Origin: Candidatus Heimdallarchaeota archaeon
GTDB lineage: Archaea; Asgardarchaeota; Heimdallarchaeia; JABLTI01
Reading direction: 5' to 3'
NCBI GenBank assembly: GCA_030671945.1
Contig: DAOVHJ010000087.1
Coordinates: 1 to 8,939, forward strand
Length of the DNA stretch: 8,939 nt
The notes beneath the pieces are model-generated. The model made no database searches. It was not told the DNA's origin and was given only the letters and a program-made list of their open reading frames with translations. Positions within the stretch are counted from its first letter, which is position 1. The number at the start of each line of letters is the position of its first letter. This document shows, one piece after another, positions 1 through 6,209 of this stretch. The position numbers and the translations under genes were made by a program.

Positions 1-1
1 A

Positions 2-196
2 TGGCTCAAAGCTGAGATGTTGGTTTATATTGAAAATCATATCCCAGATGCAAGATTCATCGTTACTGGTAACGCAGATCATAATGCACCTATGGTTTCT
101 CTTAATGAAAGATTAGGATTCAAACCTTATTACAATGAATCGAGTTTCAAGTTTAGGCTTACAACTGTGATAAAAAGAATGAATAAAATGACTTGA
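2..196 (+). CDS. GNAT-family N-acetyltransferase, C-terminal fragment
   Basis: This frame is open from the window edge and encodes the last 64 residues of a protein that begins upstream. The segment looks like the end of a GCN5-related N-acetyltransferase, an acetyl-CoA-dependent enzyme that acetylates amines on proteins or small molecules. Residues 25-42 show the family's closing pattern: an Asn-rich loop (DHNAP), then Met and Ser before an Asn, then N-x-x-LGF, where the LGF turn follows the last helix of the acetyl-CoA fold. The catalytic and CoA-binding Q/RxxGxG motif would lie upstream and cannot be seen. The substrate cannot be judged. The gene is convergent with the lipid kinase that follows, only 22 bases away. 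The stop TGA overlaps a small dyad. I am fairly confident of the fold and not at all of the substrate. Confidence 0.7.
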   Translation, partial: WLKAEMLVYIENHIPDARFIVTGNADHNAPMVSLNERLGFKPYYNESSFKFRLTTVIKRMNKMT

Positions 197-217
197 TGAG
201 TTATCAAATCATTTTTT
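193..217 (+). terminator. Weak hairpin plus T6 at end of the acetyltransferase gene
   Basis: TTGAT (193-197) pairs with ATCAA (203-207) around a five-base loop, and a run of six T follows at 212-217. The stem includes the acetyltransferase stop codon. Archaeal termination depends mainly on T-runs, so the T6 may be the working part. The stem is short and the call is tentative. Confidence 0.35.
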
Positions 218-218
218 G

Positions 219-1154
219 TTATTTCTTAGATGAAAAGGTGTTATCGTATAACCAGCCTTCTCTCTCTAATATTTTGTCAGGCATTTTTAGTACTTTCAGT
301 ACTTTGTGTTTACAGACAAAAGTGTGTGGTAAAGGTCCTAGTAATTCACCCATTGAATGAGCAATCAATCTTTTTGTGGATTCAGTACTTAGAACAACTT
401 TCTTTCCTCTGTATTCGTGAACTTTTGGATGTGATAAGTGAGACCCATCACTTAGTTTTCTCGAGGTAATTAAAGAATCAAGAATTCCTGTATCTCCAAC
501 AACTACTATATCTAGCAAACCATCATCCACTATTGCGTTCGGAGCTACAAATTTTCCATTTCCAACTCTTTGACCATTACCAATGGATGTAATTAATGAT
601 TTACCATCAATAATTTCTTTTCCATCATCGATATCAATATGCATGTGTCTAGGACGATAAGTGAAGAATGATCTCATTAATGCAAGCTGATATACAATTC
701 TTGTTTTCTTACCATATGTTCGATCCGCAACAACAGAATCAATACCTGCACCAGCGACTCCCATACAATACCTTTTACCATCATCAATCTCCATGCAATC
801 GATAATTCTTTCTTCTTTTGCCTTTATCATTTCAACAATGTCTTCAATATTGTTTGTTTGTCGTATATTGAAAGCGTTATCATTTCCTCTTCCGACTGGA
901 ATTATTCCCATGGTGCTTTTGAAACCTGTTTGACCAATGCCGGTGACAACTTCGTTAACTGTTCCATCGCCACCATAGACAATGAATAAATCATGTTCAT
1001 CTACTGATCGTTTCACAATCTCTACTGCATCATTTACTCCTTTTGTCCATTCAACTTCAAAATCGAATTTTTCATCTTTTAAAACCTTGACTACCTTTGG
1101 CCAATCCTTTCTTGCTTTGCCACCAAAAGAAGCGGGATTACAAATTATCTTCAT
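219..1154 (-). CDS. Diacylglycerol/sphingosine-kinase-family lipid kinase (DAGK_cat, YegS/DgkB-like) with altered DGE motif
   Basis: This 311-residue protein has the length and motif order of the soluble DgkB/YegS/LCB5 family, which transfers the ATP gamma-phosphate to a lipid hydroxyl at the inner membrane face. Visible motifs are the N-terminal nucleotide loop NPASFGGKA (6-14), the signature GGDGTVNEV (61-69), PVGRGND (86-92), a glycine-rich VAGAGID (133-139) and DDGLLDIVVV (210-219), where family members bind magnesium. There is no signal peptide or membrane span. The C-terminal motif normally reads DGE with an Asp thought to be catalytic, but here it reads SMGE (267-270) with Met268 in the Asp position, so activity may be altered or lost. 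The start is supported by a clean AGGAG six bases upstream. In an archaeon the substrate could be an ether lipid, a polyprenol or another alcohol; this cannot be decided here. The family call is firm and the activity uncertain. Confidence 0.88.
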   Translation of the reverse strand: MKIICNPASFGGKARKDWPKVVKVLKDEKFDFEVEWTKGVNDAVEIVKRSVDEHDLFIVYGGDGTVNEVVTGIGQTGFKSTMGIIPVGRGNDNAFNIRQTNNIEDIVEMIKAKEERIIDCMEIDDGKRYCMGVAGAGIDSVVADRTYGKKTRIVYQLALMRSFFTYRPRHMHIDIDDGKEIIDGKSLITSIGNGQRVGNGKFVAPNAIVDDGLLDIVVVGDTGILDSLITSRKLSDGSHLSHPKVHEYRGKKVVLSTESTKRLIAHSMGELLGPLPHTFVCKHKVLKVLKMPDKILEREGWLYDNTFSSKK

Positions 1155-1160
1155 AAGAAT

Positions 1161-1165
1161 CTCCT
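1161..1165 (-). promoter_or_regulatory. Shine-Dalgarno site of the lipid kinase gene
   Basis: The minus strand reads AGGAG followed by six bases and then ATG. This is the most canonical ribosome binding site in the window and it fixes the start codon at 1154. Confidence 0.75.
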
Positions 1166-1216
1166 GTTTTTGTCATGTCTAGTTTATAGGATACTAACTT
1201 TCTTACTGAGCATTTT

Positions 1217-1235
1217 GAGTTTTATAGTTATTTCG
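1217..1235 (-). promoter_or_regulatory. Candidate BRE/TATA promoter for the lipid kinase gene
   Basis: On the minus strand the sequence CGAAATAACTATAAAACTC resembles an archaeal purine-rich BRE followed by a TATA box. Transcription starting about 25 bases downstream would give a leader of roughly 40 bases containing the AGGAG site. A second TATA-like stretch lies near 1182-1190, but it would leave almost no leader. The assignment rests on pattern only. Confidence 0.4.
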
Positions 1236-1293
1236 GTTTTTGACTCGATTTTAGTTTAATTTTTTTTATAACACTTCATTTAATAAGACATTT

Positions 1294-1349
1294 AGCTATA
1301 AAAAAAACAGTAATTTAAATATTGTGAATTTATAGAGAAGATTATAGCT
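1294..1349. promoter_or_regulatory. Inverted repeat and TATA-like sequences upstream of the TPR gene
   Basis: AGCTATAA (1294-1301) and TTATAGCT (1342-1349) form an 8-base inverted repeat with a 40-base gap. A partly nested pair, CTATAAA (1296-1302) and TTTATAG (1329-1335), lies inside. The enclosed ATTTAAATATTG (1313-1324) is a plausible TATA element placed about 40 bases before the start codon. The second arm abuts the GGGGT ribosome binding site at 1350-1354. The repeat could be an operator, but AT-rich sequence yields such pairs by chance. Confidence 0.3.
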
Positions 1350-1354
1350 GGGGT
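1350..1354 (+). promoter_or_regulatory. G-run Shine-Dalgarno site of the TPR gene
   Basis: GGGGT lies seven bases before the ATG at 1362. It can pair with an ACCUCC anti-SD if one G-U wobble is allowed. Two other genes in the window have a similar G-run at this place. Confidence 0.45.
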
Positions 1355-1361
1355 ATTTCCA

Positions 1362-3563
1362 ATGTTTGAAAAATATCTTGATGACAATAAAGATGAAAAA
1401 GAGAATATTCCTGAAGAAGGTGACAATTATATTGCCGTGAAAAAGGCAAGTAAAGTTTCTTCAGATTTTAAACAGGAAATTAAGTTGGATCCAAACAGCA
1501 GCTTTGATAATCTTATTGGTAATGGGAATACATACTTGGAACATCACGAGCTAGGAAAAGCTCTAAATCAATATGAAAAAGCATTAGCTTTAAACTCAAA
1601 GGATCCATTAGCGCTAACCAAAATGGGAGTTATCTATAGTTATATTGGCAAATTGGATAAAGCGATTGATTACTACAAGCAAGCTTTAGAATTTGATTCA
1701 AAGCATCTTGATGCTTTGGTTAATCTAGCAATTGCATATATCTATCAAGGAAAATTTAATCAAGCTATTACTAATTTAGAAAAAGCTATCTCAGTAAATC
1801 CAAATTACAGTGATATTTGGTTTTATCTTGGCAATAGTGTGAAAAGTACTGGTGATTTGGAGAGAGCTATCTCTTGTTATGAAAGAGCTGTAAAAATCAA
1901 TCCTAATGATTTTAAGAGTTGGTCAAATCTAGCATTGTGTGTATTAAATCAAAATAAAACAGGTAAAGCGATTGAGTATTATAAACGAGCACTTCTTATT
2001 GAACCTAAGGATTACATTTCTTGGAATGGTCTTGGCTTAGTTTACATGCAGTTAAGGGATGCAGAAAATGCTATCAAGAATTTGAAAAAATGTTTGAAGC
2101 TAAATCCAGCATATATTGCAGCAATTTTGAACATTGAAACTTGCTATAAAGTAATTGGGAAATTTGATGACGCTTTGGATTACATAGAGCAAGGATTAAA
2201 AATAAAGCCTGGAGATCTTGAATTACTTTTCCGAAAAGCTCAGCTCTATCAGATGAAACAGAATTTTGAATTAGCACAGGAAACTTATGAGCAGATTATC
2301 AAAATTGATAAGAAAAATTTTCCATCATTGAACAATCTTGGGAATGTTCACTTAGCCAAGAAAGAATACAAAAAAGCGATAGAATATTACGAAAAGGCGC
2401 TTAAGATACAACCAAATTATTATCTCTCAATGCATAATATTGGAATTGCTTATGGGCATATGGGGAAATTCGAAAAAGCAATCGAGTATTTCGAAGAAGC
2501 CTTGAAAGTAAAACCTGATTTCTTATCATCCTTAAGCTTTATTGCTCTAGCGTATACGAACTTGAAAAATTATGATAAGGTAGTTGAATACCAGAAGAAA
2601 ATGCTGGAAATAGCACCCGACGATATAAAAGTTACTTTTGAATTAGGCTTCTCATATCTAAGAATGGGCAAATATAAGGAATCAATTGTTGAATATGAGA
2701 AAGTTATTGAAAAAGATCCTAAAAACATGCATGCTTTTTTCAACATTGCATTAGCACATTTCAACTTGGGAGAATATCCGAAAGCAATTGGTTTCTTTGA
2801 AACTGTTCTTGAAAGCAATCCAAAGGATTTCGAAGTTTTAGCAAGGATAGGAAAATGTTATTTTGTCTCTGGAAAATACGAGCAAGCTGTCGAGTATTAT
2901 CAACAAAGTTTAGAGATCCAACCGGATTTATTGGTTGTTTTAGTTGACATAGCTATTTCTTATTTCAGTTTGAATAAGAATGAAGAAGCACTCAAACACT
3001 ATCAGAAAGCTTGGGAATTAGATCCGAAAAATCTTACATTCATTTTTGATATTGGAAGTATCGATACTAAAATGGATGAATTAGATAAAGCAATCCACAT
3101 GTACAAACAAGCTTTAGAAATCGATGAAAAGAATGAACTTGCTCTCTCTCAACTTGCTTACTTGTATATGAAAATCAAAAATTACGAAGACGCTTTGTTA
3201 TATAGTGAAAAATCACTTGAAATTAGTCCTAATAATTATAATGTTTATAATAATCTTGGGTATGTCTACTTAGGTATGGATAATCTCGAGAAAGCAATTG
3301 AGTGTTGGGAAAAATCTCTGGAACTAAATCCAAAATATGCACATGCTTGGCATTCCCTAGGAGAAGGATATGAAAAGAAAGATGATCTTGAAAAAGCATT
3401 AAGCTGTTACATGATAGCTGTATCGATTTCTCCCAAAGAGAAGATCTTCATCAAATCACTCAAATCTCTCTATAAAAAGCTTGGAAAAGAATACAGTCTG
3501 AAGACAGTTCGTAAAGAAGCAGAAAAATTAAAGAATAAAAAAATTGATCCCAAGAATCCCTGA
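1362..3563 (+). CDS. Long TPR-repeat protein (19 tandem TPRs)
   Basis: The protein has 733 residues. An acidic, lysine-rich leader (1-48) is followed by 19 consecutive 34-residue tetratricopeptide repeats (49-694) and a basic, probably helical tail of 39 residues. Most repeats show the TPR pattern: small or Gly at position 8, Tyr/Phe at 11, Ala at 20, Ala at 27 and Pro near 32 (for example NPN, QPD, DPK). TPR arrays are superhelical scaffolds that bind peptides and assemble complexes, so the role is inferred to be scaffolding. No signal peptide, membrane span or catalytic domain is visible, so it is probably cytosolic. The partner is unknown. An O-GlcNAc-transferase-like catalytic domain, which often follows long TPR arrays, is absent. 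The ATG is preceded by GGGGT at a seven-base distance. The gene is monocistronic by layout and ends in the bidirectional terminator, with its stop codon inside a hairpin. Confidence 0.9.
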   Translation: MFEKYLDDNKDEKENIPEEGDNYIAVKKASKVSSDFKQEIKLDPNSSFDNLIGNGNTYLEHHELGKALNQYEKALALNSKDPLALTKMGVIYSYIGKLDKAIDYYKQALEFDSKHLDALVNLAIAYIYQGKFNQAITNLEKAISVNPNYSDIWFYLGNSVKSTGDLERAISCYERAVKINPNDFKSWSNLALCVLNQNKTGKAIEYYKRALLIEPKDYISWNGLGLVYMQLRDAENAIKNLKKCLKLNPAYIAAILNIETCYKVIGKFDDALDYIEQGLKIKPGDLELLFRKAQLYQMKQNFELAQETYEQIIKIDKKNFPSLNNLGNVHLAKKEYKKAIEYYEKALKIQPNYYLSMHNIGIAYGHMGKFEKAIEYFEEALKVKPDFLSSLSFIALAYTNLKNYDKVVEYQKKMLEIAPDDIKVTFELGFSYLRMGKYKESIVEYEKVIEKDPKNMHAFFNIALAHFNLGEYPKAIGFFETVLESNPKDFEVLARIGKCYFVSGKYEQAVEYYQQSLEIQPDLLVVLVDIAISYFSLNKNEEALKHYQKAWELDPKNLTFIFDIGSIDTKMDELDKAIHMYKQALEIDEKNELALSQLAYLYMKIKNYEDALLYSEKSLEISPNNYNVYNNLGYVYLGMDNLEKAIECWEKSLELNPKYAHAWHSLGEGYEKKDDLEKALSCYMIAVSISPKEKIFIKSLKSLYKKLGKEYSLKTVRKEAEKLKNKKIDPKNP
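1506..3443 (+). repeat. Nineteen tandem 102-bp units encoding TPRs
   Basis: The coding sequence divides exactly into 19 units of 102 bases with no insertion or deletion; residue counts before (48) and after (39) the array account for the full 733. The units have diverged in DNA sequence, so this is a protein-level repeat and not a recent DNA tandem array. Repeats 9 and 10 (residues 321-388) are among the closest to consensus. Repeats 6-8, 11 and 16 depart most from the helix A pattern. Confidence 0.85.
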
Positions 3564-3609
3564 ATTAAGGGATTATATTTTTTCTGAGGGATCATAGTCT
3601 ATTTTTTTT
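3537..3609. terminator. Bidirectional nested-hairpin terminator between convergent genes
   Basis: The inner stem is AATCCCT (3555-3561) with AGGGATT (3568-3574), a 7-bp pair with a 6-base loop, followed by a T-rich stretch to 3583. The outer stem is TGATCCC (3545-3551) with GGGATCA (3588-3594). Outside it are T8 on the plus strand (3602-3609) and T7 on the minus strand (the A7 at 3537-3543). Each strand therefore meets hairpin then T-run. The TPR stop codon lies in the inner hairpin and the surface-protein stop codon lies in the outer arm, leaving only 28 bases between the two genes. Confidence 0.7.
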
Positions 3610-5727
3610 CATATATCTATAAATGAAGAAAGCAGAGAGAGGGATGATAATTAGCAAAATGTAAAAATTGTTTGGAGAAAAACCCATTTTTATTTGAACA
3701 ATATCTGATATCGGTCCCCAAAACACTGTGCTTAATTCCGAATTCATCGTTCTGAATCGACATCTAAAATAGTACTCATGTCCACCCAATGGACTTACGT
3801 CGAATTCTCCTATAAACCAAGAATTTGTGTTATTATCCCATTCCAAATCCCCAGAATAAAATGTTTCAGTACCATCGAAATAGAATAGCTGCCATTTAGC
3901 TTGTCTTTGATCATTGCCATATACTTCCTTTTCATATATTTGATGATAGTTTAGTTGTATATTCTGGTAATCTTGAACAGCAGTGATTGCAGAGGCTCCT
4001 AAAGTATTGCTTTTTTCAAAATAATGAAGGAGAGGTTTTGAGCTTGTCAGCATATGGTTTCTTGTTTTGAATAATTGATCCCCATAATGTCGTGCATAAT
4101 TATAATAATAAATTGAATATGGTGTCTCTCTTTCAGTACCAATGGGTAAATTCGAAAGATTAAATTTAATCACAACAATACAATCGATAAAATCACTTGT
4201 ATAAACCCATCCAATATCAACATTAGTTGCCGACCATGTTTTAGTTTGATTATCAAAATTTAGTTGTCCTTGAATAGGATTACCTTGTGTATCTATTATT
4301 GGGACTCCAAAAATATAATTCGGATACAGATTATCACGAGCCCCATAATACAAAATCCATTCAGCAAAATTCACATTTGAATCATTTACTATTTCGTAAC
4401 CAGGATTATTTTCTAGAATAGGAGTAGCATCAGTTATGTTTACGCTAAATGTTTCTTGTACATACTTATAATGAAAATCTGGAAATGACATATTAAAGAA
4501 ATTTAAGTGAAAAGTATCCGAAGTTAAATTACTCCAAATATAAGATGACTTTGTGGTTTGGAAGCAATATATGACACTATGTGTGGTATTATATGCCAAT
4601 CCTTTTGTCAATGATTTTGGATAAAACCACTTCTTTGAAACATTATTATACACAAATTGATTGTTTTCATCCGACATAGAAACAATCAATGAGGACTGAT
4701 CATAGTACAAATAATAAAATTCTGCTTTTGTTGTGTTTTCCTCAGCTAAAATATAAGTGCTAGAATTATCAGAAAATGTTGCTTCAAATTCAAGGATTTC
4801 TAGATGTCCATCGGAATCAAAAAACGTGAAACTTGGATCTGGTAAACTTATGTATTGTAAATTTGCTTCAATAATTGCTGCTTCAATGCTGGAATAAATT
4901 GCTTCTACAGAATATTCCAAACAAGTTTTAACATCATTATAATATGAACTAGGCCATTGATTCGCATGAAGAATCGTGTCATTAAAATTATCACCTAATC
5001 CTTGAGCAACTAGATGAATTTTTTTAGCTAGATTAATTGTTGCATTATATGCATCTTCATCTGTTACAACGGTAGGTGCTATATCGAAATAATCATTCTT
5101 TATGTTTGTATAATTAAGAAATCTAAAATTAATCTCTATTTGTGGTAAATTACTAATCACGTTTCCCCTTTCAATTGCTAATTCAAAATTTGTCCAATTC
5201 TCTTGACTTAATGTCCCCCACAAGGTTTCATCCCAAATAGCTCCCCAAACACCCGCTTGTGAAATGTAATGACTAAGAGCTCCAGTATAGAAAGCTGCTA
5301 AGGAATAATCGGGATTTATTTTCTTTAATTCTAGAACGAGTTTATTATATTCTTCATTTGCCCTTAAAGCAAGGGAATCATTAGTAACACTTGTTCCTAA
5401 AACATCAAGATATAACACATAACTATTGATGTCCCCATAATCATTACTATCTAATCCATGTTGAATGCAGGCTTCACCATTCAGAGCTGCTTCTACTCCC
5501 TGCCAATAACTCAGATAGTTAGTAGTTATCCATTGAATTTTAGCATCTGGGAATAATTTGATCGCTTCAATAGCCAACCATTGCTGAGTAGAAAAAGATG
5601 GATTTGTTGCTAATTGAGGATTCTCTGTAATCTCAGCAAACCAACTTTTCGAGCTTTGAGGTAATACAACAACAATTAATGATAAAAGCAAACAGAATCT
5701 GACAATTCTAAAATTTCTCTTTAACAC
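3592..5727 (-). CDS. Secreted, membrane-anchored surface protein with degenerate zinc-phospholipase-C-like N-terminal region
   Basis: The protein has 711 residues. A basic start and hydrophobic core (about 1-23) followed by SSKS suggest a signal peptide cut near residue 28. The C-terminus has one membrane span (about 688-703) and a basic tail, so the bulk faces outward. Around sixteen N-x-S/T sequons fit a heavily glycosylated surface protein. Residues 29-190 resemble the zinc-dependent phospholipase C/P1 nuclease fold: a Trp near the mature N-terminus (W29), TQQWLAIEAI (47-56) against a family H-x-W-I-x-x-x-A-I pattern, and GALSHYISQAGVWG (149-162) against the family L-x-HY-x-x-D motif. Several zinc ligands are replaced, so catalysis is doubtful. 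The remainder, rich in Tyr, Asn and beta-strand patterns, probably forms beta-sandwich domains. The start is GTG at 5727, ten bases after GGGGG. Topology is firm; the enzyme-like relationship is tentative. Confidence 0.72.
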   Translation of the reverse strand: MLKRNFRIVRFCLLLSLIVVVLPQSSKSWFAEITENPQLATNPSFSTQQWLAIEAIKLFPDAKIQWITTNYLSYWQGVEAALNGEACIQHGLDSNDYGDINSYVLYLDVLGTSVTNDSLALRANEEYNKLVLELKKINPDYSLAAFYTGALSHYISQAGVWGAIWDETLWGTLSQENWTNFELAIERGNVISNLPQIEINFRFLNYTNIKNDYFDIAPTVVTDEDAYNATINLAKKIHLVAQGLGDNFNDTILHANQWPSSYYNDVKTCLEYSVEAIYSSIEAAIIEANLQYISLPDPSFTFFDSDGHLEILEFEATFSDNSSTYILAEENTTKAEFYYLYYDQSSLIVSMSDENNQFVYNNVSKKWFYPKSLTKGLAYNTTHSVIYCFQTTKSSYIWSNLTSDTFHLNFFNMSFPDFHYKYVQETFSVNITDATPILENNPGYEIVNDSNVNFAEWILYYGARDNLYPNYIFGVPIIDTQGNPIQGQLNFDNQTKTWSATNVDIGWVYTSDFIDCIVVIKFNLSNLPIGTERETPYSIYYYNYARHYGDQLFKTRNHMLTSSKPLLHYFEKSNTLGASAITAVQDYQNIQLNYHQIYEKEVYGNDQRQAKWQLFYFDGTETFYSGDLEWDNNTNSWFIGEFDVSPLGGHEYYFRCRFRTMNSELSTVFWGPISDIVQIKMGFSPNNFYILLIIIPLSAFFIYRYMKKNRL

Positions 5728-5737
5728 ATTCCATTAT

Positions 5738-5742
5738 CCCCC
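5738..5742 (-). promoter_or_regulatory. G-run ribosome binding site of the surface-protein gene
   Basis: The minus strand reads GGGGGATAATGGAAT before the GTG codon. The G5 can pair with the anti-SD with one wobble. The ATG within the spacer is out of frame and meets a stop after eight codons. The ten-base spacer is longer than usual. Confidence 0.4.
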
Positions 5743-5743
5743 A

Positions 5744-5767
5744 TAAACAACAATATTATTGTGTTTA
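5744..5767. promoter_or_regulatory. 24-bp near-perfect palindrome upstream of the surface-protein gene
   Basis: The sequence reads TAAACA, A, CAATA, T, TATTG, TGTTTA: two 11-base arms with one bulged A and a single central base. It directly abuts the G-run ribosome binding site on the minus strand. It could be an operator bound by a dimeric regulator near the TATA position, or an RNA hairpin in the leader that affects translation. The arms are AT-rich, but eleven matched bases exceed casual expectation. Confidence 0.5.
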
Positions 5768-5802
5768 ACATTTTCTATCATTTTCTTATGGTTGTATTAT
5801 AG

Positions 5803-5823
5803 TGATTTAATTTACCTAAATCA
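5803..5823. promoter_or_regulatory. 7-bp inverted repeat upstream of the small zinc-protein gene
   Basis: TGATTTA (5803-5809) and TAAATCA (5817-5823) are perfect inverted repeats separated by seven bases. They lie about 50 bases before the GTG start of the small cysteine-rich gene, where a promoter or operator would be expected. It is the second dyad in the 145-bp divergent region. Confidence 0.35.
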
Positions 5824-5872
5824 TAAAGTCCTTTAGTAGACAAGTCAATTATAATTGTGAGTATTTGATAGT

Positions 5873-6136
5873 GTGATAAAATTGACAGTTAGAGGAAAAC
5901 ATTTACAATGTGATTTTCGAGATACATGTGTTGCATGTTCGATATATACTTGGCCCCCTGACCTTGAGCCCAAAAATAGATACCATCATTGCAAATACTG
6001 TCGGACAGACATCTTGTGTCATCTTGGTTTAAGAGTAAGTTATGATTATGATGACTCTATGATAGAAAAAACTGTCACATGCAGCAAATGCGGAGAAGAA
6101 TTAGAAGAACTAATTTGGCCTAATCCTGAGAAATGA
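5873..6136 (+). CDS. Small eight-cysteine putative zinc-binding protein, function unknown
   Basis: The product has 87 residues and I do not recognise its family. Eight cysteines lie at 13, 19, 22, 40, 43, 49, 70 and 73, forming three CxxC pairs (19-22, 40-43, 70-73), with His at 10, 38, 39 and 50. This fits two four-cysteine zinc sites, such as treble-clef or ribbon knuckles. The last pair, TCSKCGEELEE, is a typical zinc-ribbon end. No membrane segment is seen. Small zinc proteins of this kind often bind nucleic acid or act as adaptors, but that is not shown here. The GTG at 5873 has a poor ribosome site. A TTG at 5882 has GTGAT four bases before it, the same arrangement seen at the GTPase start, and would give 84 residues. 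The pseudo-kinase gene follows 73 bases later on the same strand and may share a transcript. Confidence 0.65.
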   Translation: MIKLTVRGKHLQCDFRDTCVACSIYTWPPDLEPKNRYHHCKYCRTDILCHLGLRVSYDYDDSMIEKTVTCSKCGEELEELIWPNPEK

Positions 6137-6209
6137 AAATACTTGTTTACTTTACTTAAAAACGATTTTAACAAAAACATCTATAATTATCTATTATTGG
6201 TTTGATTTT

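Noticed and set aside
1..15. ATG at the first base of the window
   Set aside because: It reaches a stop after four codons; the real frame starts at base 2 and comes from upstream.
230..469. 79-residue open frame on the plus strand
   Set aside because: It is antisense to the lipid kinase, has no family pattern and has no ribosome site; a shadow frame.
982..1182. 66-residue open frame on the plus strand
   Set aside because: It runs opposite the conserved N-terminal part of the lipid kinase and is low-complexity Ser/Thr/Phe; a shadow frame.
2074..2818. Two minus-strand open frames (2074-2277 and 2570-2818)
   Set aside because: Both lie opposite the TPR array, whose protein repeats are exact; the antisense frames have no recognisable features.
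1506..3443. 102-bp periodicity as a possible CRISPR or satellite array
   Set aside because: The period is the 34-residue TPR in one continuous reading frame and the DNA units are too divergent for a direct repeat array.
1362..3563. O-GlcNAc-transferase-like protein based on the long TPR array
   Set aside because: Only a 39-residue basic tail follows the repeats, so there is no glycosyltransferase domain.
5732..5734. ATG on the minus strand just after the G-run of the surface-protein gene
   Set aside because: It is out of frame with the signal peptide and stops after eight codons; too little to call a leader peptide.
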